From the NCBI GenBank assembly GCA_903850885.1, contig CAINMU010000046.1, positions 1 to 48,484 on the forward strand: DNA of 48,484 bases, in the 5' to 3' direction. Below the pieces are notes generated by a model. It made no database searches. It was not told where the DNA came from and saw only the letters and a program-made list of their open reading frames with translations. Of the stretch, positions 7,302 through 15,055 are shown piece after piece (the first letter of the stretch is position 1; every line of letters begins with the position of its first letter). Position numbers and translations under genes: made by a program. Source of the stretch: an uncultured Opitutia bacterium (GTDB lineage Bacteria; Verrucomicrobiota; Verrucomicrobiia; Opitutales; UBA953).

Positions 7302-8423
7302 GTGCGCATCCTCGATCGCTATTTACTGACGGAATGGGTCAAGGTATTCGCCTTGTGCCTCCTGAGCTTTGGCGGGTTGCTGATGCTCTCCGAGGCTTAT
7401 AATTGGATACCGGAATTCCTTTCCTGGGGTTCTTCTTTCGCGACCATCTCGACTTATCTCGGGCTTTCTTTGGTGACGTTCATGTCGATGCTTCTGCCGA
7501 TTTCTTTGCTGATTTCGGTCATCTTTGTCCTGGCGACGATGAATCGAAATCAGGAATTAGCCGCCGCCCGTGCCGCTGGTATCGGCATGTGGCGCCTGAC
7601 CGCCCCGCTTTGGGCGGTAGGGCTCTTTTTTGCCGGCTTTCTCGCCGCGTTGAATGCCTATTGGGTGCCCGATGCGCTGGAGCAGCAAACCGCAATCCAC
7701 GAACGCGAACAATTCGCTGCTCTCCGTAAGAAGGGTGGCGCGGTGCTGCCCTCGAATCAGAGCGAATTCATTTCCTTTGATAATACCAAGGCCCATCGTC
7801 TCTGGTTCATGACTCGCCTGGGACTGACGACCGGCCAGGCCTTCGAGGTCATCGTCCATTCTTTTGACGAAAAAGGTCGCGAACTCCGGACGGTCTCCGC
7901 TCGTTTCGCCGATTTCAAGAAAGTCGCCGGGCGCTGGCAATGGACTTTCCGCGAGGGGCGTGATTTACATTTCGATCCCGCGACCGGCTCGCTGTTATCG
8001 CAGCCTCGTTTCAAGGAACTGACTGTGCCCGATTACGACGACGACCCCGAGGTCATGCTCTTTGCGACGCGCGCACCGGACACATTGTCGCTGCGCGAGG
8101 TGAGTCGTTTCGTCGAGCAGACGGGCTCGAATCCGACCGGCCGTAACGCCGCTTACGCGATGCGTTATCATGCCATCATGTCCGCACCGATGATTTGCTT
8201 GGTCGTCATCGCCGTCGCCATTCCTTTTTCTGTCGCGGGCGGGCGCATCAGCCCGATGGTTGGGGTGGCCAAGACCTTCGGACTTTTCCTCGTCTACTTC
8301 TTTGTTTCGTCGCTCTGCTCCGCCTTCGGCGAGAGTGGGGCCCTGCCGCCCATCGTCGCGGCTTGGTTGCCCGTAGTCTTGACGGCTGCTTGGGTGGTGC
8401 CGAAGTTGAAGGCGGTTAATTAA
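7302..8423 (+). CDS. LptF/LptG-family permease (YjgP/YjgQ)
   Basis: A 373-residue inner-membrane protein with the LptF/LptG layout: three N-terminal membrane spans (about residues 10-35, 45-80, 95-120), a periplasmic beta-rich region (about 130-280) and three C-terminal spans (about 290-370). The opening MRILDRYLLTEW and the sequence NRNQELAAARAAGIGMWRL between spans 2 and 3 are typical. These permeases pair with LptB to extract lipopolysaccharide from the inner membrane for transport to the outer membrane. The partner permease and LptB are not in this window. I chose GTG at 7302, which begins exactly at the family's N-terminus; the longer TTG start at 7260 would add residues without family support. 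It may be cotranscribed with the methyltransferase gene 5 bp downstream. Confidence 0.87.
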   Translation: MRILDRYLLTEWVKVFALCLLSFGGLLMLSEAYNWIPEFLSWGSSFATISTYLGLSLVTFMSMLLPISLLISVIFVLATMNRNQELAAARAAGIGMWRLTAPLWAVGLFFAGFLAALNAYWVPDALEQQTAIHEREQFAALRKKGGAVLPSNQSEFISFDNTKAHRLWFMTRLGLTTGQAFEVIVHSFDEKGRELRTVSARFADFKKVAGRWQWTFREGRDLHFDPATGSLLSQPRFKELTVPDYDDDPEVMLFATRAPDTLSLREVSRFVEQTGSNPTGRNAAYAMRYHAIMSAPMICLVVIAVAIPFSVAGGRISPMVGVAKTFGLFLVYFFVSSLCSAFGESGALPPIVAAWLPVVLTAAWVVPKLKAVN

Positions 8424-8428
8424 TCATC

Positions 8429-9583
8429 ATGCTAAGAGCTATTCGTATTCGCCCCGGACGTCCCGCGCGCGCCCTCCGTGGTCACCCTTGGGCCTTTCTC
8501 GGGGAAGTCGATTTTGCCGGTCAGCCACCGCTGGATGGCGAGTGCGTCGAATTGAGCGACGTGAAGGGACGCTGTGTCGGCGCAGGTCTCTGGAATGGAA
8601 AATCGCAGATCGCTTGGCGGCGTTATTCGCGTCGGCCCATCTCGCTCGACGGGCCTTTGCTCGAAGAGCTGGTCACCGCCGCCGTTCAACGTCGCGCCGG
8701 TAAACTGGTCTGTCGCCTAATCTGGTCCGAGGCGGATAGTCTTCCGGGTTTGGTCGTCGATCGTTATAACGATCTACTCACCGTCCAGGCGCTGACGTTG
8801 GGTATCGATCAGCGACTCGGCGTGATTCTCGATATTTTACAGCGTTTACTGAAGCCCCGCGAAATCGTCATCCGTAACGATGCACCTTCGCGAAAACTCG
8901 AAGGTATGGACGTCGAGATACGGACGGCTTCAGGCAAAGTTCTGGAGCCTTCGTGGATGGAAGTCGGCGGCGTGCAGGTTAAGATTGATCTCGTCAGTGG
9001 CCAAAAAACCGGGATGTACCTCGACCAGCTCGACCAGCATGCGAATGTGGCCAAACTCGCCAAGGGTCGGCGCGTGCTCGACGCTTTTTGTAATCAGGGC
9101 GGCTTCGGTCTGGCCTGCGCCAAGGCTGGCGCGACGAGTGTCCTGGGGCTCGACTCTTCCGAAGACGCCATCGCGGCCGCCCGCTCCGCGGCCGAACGTA
9201 ACGGATTAAACGCCTCTTTCGAAGTCGCCAATGTCTTCGATTGGTTCACCGAACACCGCGAAGCCTCGTTCGACCTCATCATCCTGGATCCGCCGCCGTT
9301 CGCTCGCAGCAAAGACTCGGTCGACGGTGCCTTGCGGGGTTATAAGGAACTTAATTTGCGGGCGCTGCGCCTCCTGGCTCCCGGCGGTATCCTGGCTACT
9401 TATTCCTGTTCGCACCGCGTTTCGGAAGAGATGTACCTCGAGGTCATCGAGGCTGCTGCGTCGGACGCCCGCCGCGAGGCCGTGGTCCTGGAGCGCACGT
9501 CCCAGCCGGCGGACCACCCGGTGCTGCTGAATTTTCCGGAAAGTCGTTACCTAAAAGGCTTCATCATCGAGATTCGGGCTTAA
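8429..9583 (+). CDS. rlmI: RlmI-like 23S rRNA (cytosine-C5)-methyltransferase
   Basis: A 384-residue cytosolic enzyme of the RlmI/COG1092 type: an N-terminal PUA-like RNA-binding domain (about 1-75) followed by a SAM-dependent methyltransferase domain. Visible motifs are GQKTGMYLDQ at 191-200, the SAM-binding LDAFCNQGGFG at 217-227, ILDPPPF at 285-291, and TYSCSHRV at 324-331, whose Cys327 fits the catalytic cysteine of C5-cytosine methyltransferases. E. coli RlmI methylates C1962 of 23S rRNA; the same site is inferred here but not shown. The ATG at 8429 lies 5 bp after the permease stop, so translation of the two may be linked. A related RlmI-family enzyme with another target base remains possible. 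Confidence 0.87.
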   Translation: MLRAIRIRPGRPARALRGHPWAFLGEVDFAGQPPLDGECVELSDVKGRCVGAGLWNGKSQIAWRRYSRRPISLDGPLLEELVTAAVQRRAGKLVCRLIWSEADSLPGLVVDRYNDLLTVQALTLGIDQRLGVILDILQRLLKPREIVIRNDAPSRKLEGMDVEIRTASGKVLEPSWMEVGGVQVKIDLVSGQKTGMYLDQLDQHANVAKLAKGRRVLDAFCNQGGFGLACAKAGATSVLGLDSSEDAIAAARSAAERNGLNASFEVANVFDWFTEHREASFDLIILDPPPFARSKDSVDGALRGYKELNLRALRLLAPGGILATYSCSHRVSEEMYLEVIEAAASDARREAVVLERTSQPADHPVLLNFPESRYLKGFIIEIRA

Positions 9584-9613
9584 CTCCAGCCGCCTTTCCG
9601 CTTTAATCACGCC

Positions 9614-10219
9614 ATGATCGTTTCTCTGCGCGGCAAACTCATCGAAGCGAGCGTCCTGCGCGTGGTCATCGAATCCTCTGGCGTTGGCTATGAGGTTAAT
9701 GTCCCGGTCACGACCGCCGAGCGCCTGCCTAAGCTGGGTACCGAGGTCTTTCTGCTCATCCATCACGTCTTTCGCGAAGATGGTCAGGCACTCTACGGCT
9801 TCGCTGTCGCTGAGGAACGTGAATTTTTCCGCCTGCTCGTCGAGAAAGTTTCCGGGGTCGGCCCTAAGATGGCGCTTAATATTTTAAGCCGGATGGCTTT
9901 GCCCATTCTGCGTGATGCGATCCTGCGCGGCGACGTCGCCTTACTTTCCCAGTGCCCGGGCATCGGCAAGAAGACCGCTGAGCGCCTCGTTATGGAGCTT
10001 AAGGATAAGGTCGGACTCGAAGGTGCCGCCACCACGGTTGTCTCGACGTTGGCGTCGGCGAGTGCCGTCGCCCCCACGCCCGCTTCTGACGCCTTGGCCG
10101 CGCTCATCGCGCTCGGCTTCAAGCCCATCGACGCCGACAAGGGCGTCCGCACCGCGCTGACGAAACTCGGTACCGGTGCCAGCGCCGATCAACTCGTGAA
10201 GGCTGCGCTTGGACGCTGA
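9614..10219 (+). CDS. ruvA: Holliday junction DNA helicase subunit RuvA
   Basis: A 201-residue protein of the expected length with all three RuvA domains: an OB-fold (about 1-63, starting MIVSLRGKLIE), a domain with two helix-hairpin-helix motifs (VSGVGPKMALNIL near 79-91 and CPGIGKKTAERLVMELKDKV near 114-133), and a C-terminal three-helix domain (about 150-201, DALAALIALGF) that contacts RuvB. It binds four-way junctions as a tetramer and, with RuvB, drives branch migration during recombination. The Ala/Ser/Thr/Val-rich linker (about 138-155) is the usual flexible hinge. ruvB and ruvC are not in the window. Downstream is a 505-bp spacer packed with repeats. Confidence 0.97.
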   Translation: MIVSLRGKLIEASVLRVVIESSGVGYEVNVPVTTAERLPKLGTEVFLLIHHVFREDGQALYGFAVAEEREFFRLLVEKVSGVGPKMALNILSRMALPILRDAILRGDVALLSQCPGIGKKTAERLVMELKDKVGLEGAATTVVSTLASASAVAPTPASDALAALIALGFKPIDADKGVRTALTKLGTGASADQLVKAALGR

Positions 10220-10231
10220 AGCGCCCTCGCG

Positions 10232-10268
10232 AGGGGACACGCTGGCAAGGGGACACGTGGGCATGGGG
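10232..10268 (+). repeat. Terminal-arm repeat, second copy
   Basis: This 37-nt segment matches the left arm at 257-293 at 33 of 37 positions by eye (shared core GCTGGCAAGG then GACACGTGGGCA). It begins 12 bp after the ruvA stop. Confidence 0.8.
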
Positions 10269-10277
10269 GAGGCTAAG

Positions 10278-10363
10278 TTGACCTGTTGATCGGTTGGCCG
10301 GTTGGCCAGAAGAAAGACAACACGACTTGACCCGTTGACCAGTGGGCCAGTTGGCCAGGGAGA
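10278..10363 (-). repeat. Degenerate tandem units of GGYCAACY type
   Basis: Two blocks (about 10278-10310 and 10328-10363), read on the minus strand, are runs of 8-nt units such as GGCCAACC and GGTCAACA. The same units occur on the plus strand at about 436-465 and 10678-10706, so they flank the two-hairpin elements in inverted orientation. Confidence 0.6.
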
Positions 10364-10377
10364 CAAGGAATGTAATG

Positions 10378-10504
10378 GGTAGGGGGGCGTGATCACCATC
10401 ACGTCCGTTCGCTAGGCCGTATGCGAATCTCGATTGGGCTTGGCTAAGACCCGACGACTTCCCGCTTCGGTTTCGAACGGATGCGACGTCGTCGCATCCC
10501 TACC
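10378..10504. repeat. Two-hairpin core element, copy 2 (long linker)
   Basis: The outer stem is GGTAG 10378-10382 with CTACC 10500-10504, extendable to TGGGTAG/CTACCCA. Hairpin 1 (10385-10406) has left arm GGGCGTGAT, loop CACC and one G-T wobble. Hairpin 2 (10479-10499) has left arm GGATGCGAC, loop GTC and a perfect stem. The linker is closed by a third helix, GTTCG 10407-10411 with CGAAC 10474-10478, making a cloverleaf-like fold. Confidence 0.72.
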
Positions 10505-10514
10505 CAAGGCAGGC

Positions 10515-10609
10515 GATACAGAAACAAGGGGAGACCGGAATGTTAGTGGGAGAAATATGCCCCCAGCCAATCATCCGGTCTCCGGTTTCCCATTGAGTTC
10601 CTCTGTATC
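10515..10609. repeat. Inverted-repeat module containing an ACCGGAGACCGG block
   Basis: The ends are GATACAG 10515-10521 and CTGTATC 10603-10609. The right half (10557-10591) is an inverted, near-identical copy of the block at 30368-30405 and 30543-30578. GGGAGACCGGAA near 10529-10540 is a partial opposite-strand copy, so the module folds back on itself. The following TTTCCCGC also follows the related segment near 30692. Confidence 0.7.
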
Positions 10610-10633
10610 TTTCCCGCCACCTAATACGAACAT

Positions 10634-10664
10634 GCTAGGGCAGCACGCGGTGCTGCCCCTACCC
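10634..10664. repeat. Single-hairpin variant of the core element
   Basis: The hairpin 10638-10658 has left arm GGGCAGCAC, loop GCG and a perfect 9-bp stem. It is followed by CTACCC at 10659-10664; GCTAG precedes instead of GGTAG. Only one hairpin is present. It is followed by GATGCATCCC and by GGYCAACY-type units up to about 10718, as in the 0.4-kb copy. Confidence 0.7.
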
Positions 10665-10724
10665 GATGCATCCCTGGCCAACGGGCCAACTGATCAACCG
10701 GTCAACTATGTTGCCCCCTAACCC

Positions 10725-11468
10725 TTACTTCAGCCCCAACACATCTTCCATCCCATACAGGCCGGCAGGTTGGTTCGCAAGCCAGCGAGCCGCGCGCACA
10801 GCGCCCCGCGCGAAGATCTCGCGATTGGAAGCCTTGTGCGTGAGTTCAAGGCGTTCGCCTTCGGCCGCAAAGACTACGGTGTGGTCACCCACGACGTCGC
10901 CGCCGCGAATGGCATGAACACCGATTTCATTGAGCGGACGTTCGCCGACGAGTCCGTCGCGGCCATGCTTCAGGGTCTCGGTCGCAAGCTTACGTTCTTC
11001 GAGCAGAATCTTGAGGAGTGTCTCGGCGGTGCCGGAAGGAGCGTCCTTCTTTAGACGGTGGTGCATCTCGAGGACTTCGATATCCCAGCGTCCGGCATCG
11101 GCGAGCGACCGGGCCGCCTGGCGGACCAGCGCGTTCAGCAGCGTGACGCCCACGGAGTAATTGCCGGCCCAGACGACCGGGAGTCCTTTGATAGCGGCTT
11201 GGATCGCGGCTTTTTCTTCGGCGGTGTGGCCGGTAGTGCCGATGACGAGCGGCTTCTTGTGTTGAGCGCAGAGCTGAGCGACGCCGAGCGTGACGGCGTG
11301 AAAAGAGAAATCGATGACGACGTCGACGGCGCCAATGTGCGCAGCGAGGTTGTCGCCTTGGTCAACGGCCGCCGCGATGGCGCCCTGTTCGGACGGGGCG
11401 ACGGAGAGGATGGCCTGGCCCATGCGACCCTTGGCACCATTAAGAAGAATGCGGATAGGTTGGCTCAT
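10725..11468 (-). CDS. dapB: 4-hydroxy-tetrahydrodipicolinate reductase
   Basis: A 247-residue cytosolic enzyme that uses NAD(P)H to reduce the dapA product on the way to diaminopimelate (peptidoglycan) and lysine. It shows the Rossmann motif GAKGRMG at residues 11-17, GTTGHT at 78-83, and the diagnostic substrate/catalytic segment HHRLKKDAPSGTA at 136-148, with C-terminal GGDVVGDHTV before the tetramerisation region. Length is close to the usual 240-275. The ATG at 11468 overlaps the dapA stop as ATGA, so its translation is probably coupled to dapA. The gene ends beside the 10.2-10.7 kb repeat cluster and I saw no clear terminator there other than the repeat hairpins. Confidence 0.97.
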   Translation of the reverse strand: MSQPIRILLNGAKGRMGQAILSVAPSEQGAIAAAVDQGDNLAAHIGAVDVVIDFSFHAVTLGVAQLCAQHKKPLVIGTTGHTAEEKAAIQAAIKGLPVVWAGNYSVGVTLLNALVRQAARSLADAGRWDIEVLEMHHRLKKDAPSGTAETLLKILLEERKLATETLKHGRDGLVGERPLNEIGVHAIRGGDVVGDHTVVFAAEGERLELTHKASNREIFARGAVRAARWLANQPAGLYGMEDVLGLK

Positions 11469-12397
11469 CGGAAAGAGGCGAGGGTGGCGTCGGAGACCTT
11501 TTCGACTTGAAGACGATTGGCGTCAGACATCTCGCAGAGCGGTAGGCGGACTTCAGCGGACTGGATGATCCCTTCGCGCTGCATGCAATGCTTCACGGGC
11601 ACAGGATTAGGCTCGACGAACAGCGTCTTGAAAATCGCGGCGAGCTTTTCGTGCAAGACCCTGGCTTCAATGAATTGCTGGTGGCGCGCCAGGTTCGCCA
11701 ATTTTGCGACGGGCCCGGGAATGAGATTGGAAGCGACGGAGATGATGCCTTGGCCACCGACTTCAGCGAAGGGCAGGGTAAGGGAGTCGTCGCCGCTCAA
11801 GACGATGAACTCGGGGTCAGACTCGCGCACGAGGCGAGCCGCCTTCTCAACTTGTCCGCCCGCTTCCTTGATGCCGATGATGTTAGCGTAATTCTTGCGC
11901 AGGCGCAGCGTGGTCTCTACCGTGATCTCGATGCCGCAACGGCCCGGAATCGAATAAAGGATAATCGGCTTGGCGGTAGACTCGGCGAGGAGCGCGAAAT
12001 GGCGGAAGAGGCCTTCTTGGCTAGGCTTGTTGTAATAAGGGGCGACCAGTAAAAAGGCATCGGCTCCCACTTCGTCCGCCCGCTTCGTCAGATCCAAGGC
12101 TTCGGTCGTGGCATTAGAACCCGTGCCAGCCATGACCGGGACGCGGCCCGCGGCATACTCCACGGTGCGACGGATCACTTCGATATGTTCATCGTAATCA
12201 AGCGTGGGGGATTCGCCGGTCGTGCCTACCGCAACCAGCCCGTCGATGCCGTCATGAATTTGAAATTCGACCAACTTCTTCAAATCATCCCAGGACACCG
12301 CTCCGTTGAGGAAGGGCGTGACCAAGGCCGTATGGGCTCCCACGAAGGCGCGGGGGCCAAAGGAGCGGCGAGAAAGGCTGGAACCAGGCGAGGACAT
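11465..12397 (-). CDS. dapA: 4-hydroxy-tetrahydrodipicolinate synthase
   Basis: A 310-residue cytosolic class I aldolase that condenses pyruvate and aspartate semialdehyde, entering the diaminopimelate/lysine pathway. The Schiff-base lysine is Lys177 in IIGIKEAGG; Tyr148 in ILYSIPGRCG is the proton-relay tyrosine (the common form is YNVPGR, so YSIP is a mild variant); GTTGE is at 58-62. I chose the ATG at 12397, which gives an N-terminus (about 20 residues, then TALVTPF) slightly longer than usual. The reading that extends to 12592 adds sequence with no family match. It forms a two-gene unit with dapB through an ATGA overlap. No Shine-Dalgarno motif precedes the start. Confidence 0.96.
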   Translation of the reverse strand: MSSPGSSLSRRSFGPRAFVGAHTALVTPFLNGAVSWDDLKKLVEFQIHDGIDGLVAVGTTGESPTLDYDEHIEVIRRTVEYAAGRVPVMAGTGSNATTEALDLTKRADEVGADAFLLVAPYYNKPSQEGLFRHFALLAESTAKPIILYSIPGRCGIEITVETTLRLRKNYANIIGIKEAGGQVEKAARLVRESDPEFIVLSGDDSLTLPFAEVGGQGIISVASNLIPGPVAKLANLARHQQFIEARVLHEKLAAIFKTLFVEPNPVPVKHCMQREGIIQSAEVRLPLCEMSDANRLQVEKVSDATLASFR

Positions 12398-12480
12398 TGC
12401 GAAGTGATTTGACCTCAGAAACAACCGTCCCCTCCCAAAAGAGACAAACCCAAAACCCCGCCAAGCCTTTAGAAGCCCGA

Positions 12481-13533
12481 TTAAGGGGCCGGACCCATGA
12501 GGATTCGGTTGTTTTCCGTATCCGTCACGAAGAGGCGGCCGTCGGGGCCGATGCGGGCGCCGTGTGGTCGGTTGAGCTGCGTGCTGGCCCAATCCTGACC
12601 GACTGCCTGACCTTTTTTGCCGTTACCAGCGATGGTGCGGATGGTCAGCTTCGCCGGATCAAAGAGGCGGAGGCAATGGTTCTCCGTGTCGAGGATGAGC
12701 ACGTTGCCCTTGGCGTCCATGGTCACATATTTCGGGCCGCGCATCGTGGCCTCGGCCGCCGGGCCGTCGGTCGCCGGGCCGGCCTTGCCAGCCTTGTTCA
12801 CCACGACGGTGACCTTGCCGTCCTTGACGGCTGCAAGCGCATTGCCTCCACGGAGCAGGACGTAGACCGTTCCATCCTTGGCCGTGCAGGCCGCCCGGGC
12901 GTCGCCCATCGACGTATGCAGCGCGTCGTCGCCATCCTTCGGCAATCCCTTCTTACCATTGCCAGCGATGGTCGTGATTACTCTGGTCGCGAGGTCGATC
13001 TGGCGCACGCGGTGGTTACCGATGTCGGCGATGACCATGAATTTGCCGGTGGGGTCGATGACGCCGCACATCGGGATATTGAACTGCGCTTGGTCGGCGG
13101 GGCCGCCGTCGCCCTCGAAGCCAGATTTACCTGTGCCGGCGAAGACCGTCGTAGCGTGCGTCTTGGGGTCGAGGCGGATGATGCGATGTTGAAAACTGTC
13201 TGAGGCGTAGATTGATCCGTCGGGCGCGATCGAGAGGTCGTGCATGCCGTTATAGACGGCGGGTGCGAGGTCGAGAAGCTTAGCCGGGGCCGGCACTTTG
13301 GCACTCTTGGCCGTGCTGTTCCATTTCACACCAGAGATATACTCAATCTTGCGATCATGGAGATGGAAGATGCGGTTTGCGGGCTGGAATTCGACCCCGT
13401 AAGCGTCGCCTTTAGCGTCAAAGGCGATGCTGAAAGGCTCGTGCAAGTCTTCGGCGCCGGGGAGCTTGATGACTTCGATGGCGGCGAACGCCGAAGCGGT
13501 CAGGGCGAGGCTGGCGAGTAAACGGAAGAGCAT
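12481..13533 (-). CDS. NHL-repeat beta-propeller protein, secreted
   Basis: A 350-residue protein with a signal peptide (about 1-18, ending SAFA) followed by repeated NHL-type blades. Recurrent phrases are DLSIAPDGSIYASDSFQHRI, GKFMVIADIGNHRVRQID and GRLFVTDTENNRI, and IAGNGKKG occurs twice, as in propellers annotated 'NHL repeat / SMP-30-like'. Six blades can be made out roughly. The protein probably acts in the periplasm as a binding or scaffold propeller; no catalytic residue is evident. It has no close operon partner: dapA starts 84 bp downstream of its stop and the divergent hydrolase starts about 50 bp from its start. A second, different NHL-like protein lies at 15052-16053. Confidence 0.82.
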   Translation of the reverse strand: MLFRLLASLALTASAFAAIEVIKLPGAEDLHEPFSIAFDAKGDAYGVEFQPANRIFHLHDRKIEYISGVKWNSTAKSAKVPAPAKLLDLAPAVYNGMHDLSIAPDGSIYASDSFQHRIIRLDPKTHATTVFAGTGKSGFEGDGGPADQAQFNIPMCGVIDPTGKFMVIADIGNHRVRQIDLATRVITTIAGNGKKGLPKDGDDALHTSMGDARAACTAKDGTVYVLLRGGNALAAVKDGKVTVVVNKAGKAGPATDGPAAEATMRGPKYVTMDAKGNVLILDTENHCLRLFDPAKLTIRTIAGNGKKGQAVGQDWASTQLNRPHGARIGPDGRLFVTDTENNRILMGPAP

Positions 13534-13584
13534 GCAACACGCTTAGCCGCCCGGTTTCAGGATACAAGCCCAGCGGGATGGAAA

Positions 13585-14406
13585 ATGCATCGACCCCGAA
13601 GGTTTCTTATTCAACTTATCATTTTTATCCCCGTGCCTACGCCGCTTCCATTGATTGTCCGTGAACTTGGCGGCGCCGGTGCGCCGCTCGTCGTCCTGCA
13701 TGGCTTGTTGGGCTCGTCGCGCAACTGGCAATCCGCCGGCGTGGCGCTCGCGGAGCGCGGTCACCGCGTGCTGGCGCCGGATTTGCGTAATCATGGCTCG
13801 TCGCCTTGGGCAGACGACTGCTCCTATGCGGCGTTAGCTGGTGACGTCATCGCACTTTTGGAAAAAGCATCCTTCGGACCCGTGCATCTGCTTGGGCATA
13901 GCATGGGCGGCAAGGTGGCGATGCGTTTGGTGATGGATCGGCCTGATTTGGTAGCCCGCCTCACCGTCGTCGATATCGCTCCCCGCGCTTACGCCGATCG
14001 CATCCGACAGGAATTCACGGCGATGAACGCGTTGGACTTGTCCGAGATTAAATCGCGCAAGGATGCCGAAGAGAAACTTTCCACGGCGGTGCCGGAATGG
14101 GGGATGCGGCAATTTATCCTGACAAACCTCGGCCAGGGTCCGGATGGGCGTTGGGCCTGGATGGTCAATCGGGAGGCGCTCACCCAGGCTTTACCGGAAA
14201 TCCTTTCGAATCCGCTGGTGCCGGGGGAAAATTGGCCAGGGCCGACGCGTTTTATCCGCGGCGGCAAATCCCACTATATCAGCGATGCCGATGCGGTTCA
14301 GATCAAAGGCTATTTTCCGCAAGCTGATGGGGTTACCTTGCCGGAAAGCGGACATAATCCGCATTTCGATGCTCGGGCTGGTTTTATCGATGCCGTGATG
14401 GCCTGA
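13585..14406 (+). CDS. Alpha/beta hydrolase (YbfF/ABHD11-like)
   Basis: A 273-residue protein of the YbfF-type esterase group. The nucleophile elbow GHSMG is at 104-108 (Ser106), HGLLGSSRNW at 39-48 forms the oxyanion-hole region, DLRNHG is at 66-71, and SGHNPHFD near residue 256 supplies the catalytic His. The first about 16 residues (basic, then LIQLIIFI) precede the fold; the alternative GTG start at 13633 would give MPTPLPLIVRELGG and match the family N-terminus better, so the true start is uncertain. The natural substrate is unknown; short-chain or thioester hydrolysis is typical of the group. Its stop is one base from the stop of the convergent gene, leaving no room for a separate terminator. 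Confidence 0.85.
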   Translation: MHRPRRFLIQLIIFIPVPTPLPLIVRELGGAGAPLVVLHGLLGSSRNWQSAGVALAERGHRVLAPDLRNHGSSPWADDCSYAALAGDVIALLEKASFGPVHLLGHSMGGKVAMRLVMDRPDLVARLTVVDIAPRAYADRIRQEFTAMNALDLSEIKSRKDAEEKLSTAVPEWGMRQFILTNLGQGPDGRWAWMVNREALTQALPEILSNPLVPGENWPGPTRFIRGGKSHYISDADAVQIKGYFPQADGVTLPESGHNPHFDARAGFIDAVMA

Positions 14407-14407
14407 C

Positions 14408-15055
14408 TTATCCGCGCGACCCCGAAAGTTGGCGATTCTTGTACCAGACAAAGACCGAGCCGAGCAGGGGAGTGCCGATTGTAAAAGCCACCAACGCGAT
14501 CAGAAGCATATCCCAGCCGTCGCGCGGCGCCTCCGTGGACTTGGACAGTTCGATCAATGGCGACTCGTCTTCCGCAATCATCATTACCCAGCGCGGTTTT
14601 TGGGCGGGTACGCGCTCATCAACCAGCCAGAGGATGAACGTGTGCGGGCTCATCTCCGGGACGCGGAGGACAAACTTCGAAGCTTCCGGAACCCAGTTCC
14701 ATTCGGCGATTTCCAGCCGATAGCTTTTGGCGAGCTCTTCGGGAGAATGTCCCAGCGGCGCCTCTGGATCGAGCTTTTGGGCGGTCGCATAAGTCGGCTC
14801 ACCGGCGATTTTTGTGAGCGACCGCGTCTCCTTGCCACTAGAGAGCTCGAAAAAACGTGGAGCGGCATCCTTCATTTGCACCCGGTCTTGAATATTGAAA
14901 TTAGCATCAGCATCGGCCGTGACCTTAAGCGTGCAGGAGCCGTCGGGGTGGAGCTGAAGTTTTGCCAGCAGAAATTCGCCGTTATGGGCGCAAACAAACA
15001 AGGGGAGCAAAAGTGCTCCCCAGGTCAGGATGAATCTGCGGAGCGTGCGAATCAC
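14408..15055 (-). CDS. Conserved-type hypothetical, exported and C-terminally membrane-anchored
   Basis: I do not recognise this 215-residue protein. It has a signal peptide (about 1-23, ending LFVCA), a periplasmic-type domain of about 155 residues, and one C-terminal membrane span (about 183-204, LLIALVAFTIGTPLLGSVFVWY) with a short basic tail. This layout resembles proteins that display a small domain on the outer face of the inner membrane. The start is GTG at 15055, overlapping the stop of the upstream NHL gene as GTGA, so the two are probably translated together and may act together. A perfect 8-bp hairpin (15002-15021) lies in the signal-peptide codons and may be incidental. Confidence 0.7.
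   Translation of the reverse strand: MIRTLRRFILTWGALLLPLFVCAHNGEFLLAKLQLHPDGSCTLKVTADADANFNIQDRVQMKDAAPRFFELSSGKETRSLTKIAGEPTYATAQKLDPEAPLGHSPEELAKSYRLEIAEWNWVPEASKFVLRVPEMSPHTFILWLVDERVPAQKPRWVMMIAEDESPLIELSKSTEAPRDGWDMLLIALVAFTIGTPLLGSVFVWYKNRQLSGSRG

Noticed and set aside
15002-15021. Perfect 8-bp hairpin GGGGAGCA with loop AAAG
   Set aside because: It lies inside signal-peptide codons of the 215-residue protein; there is no T-run, so it is not treated as a terminator, and it is probably incidental.
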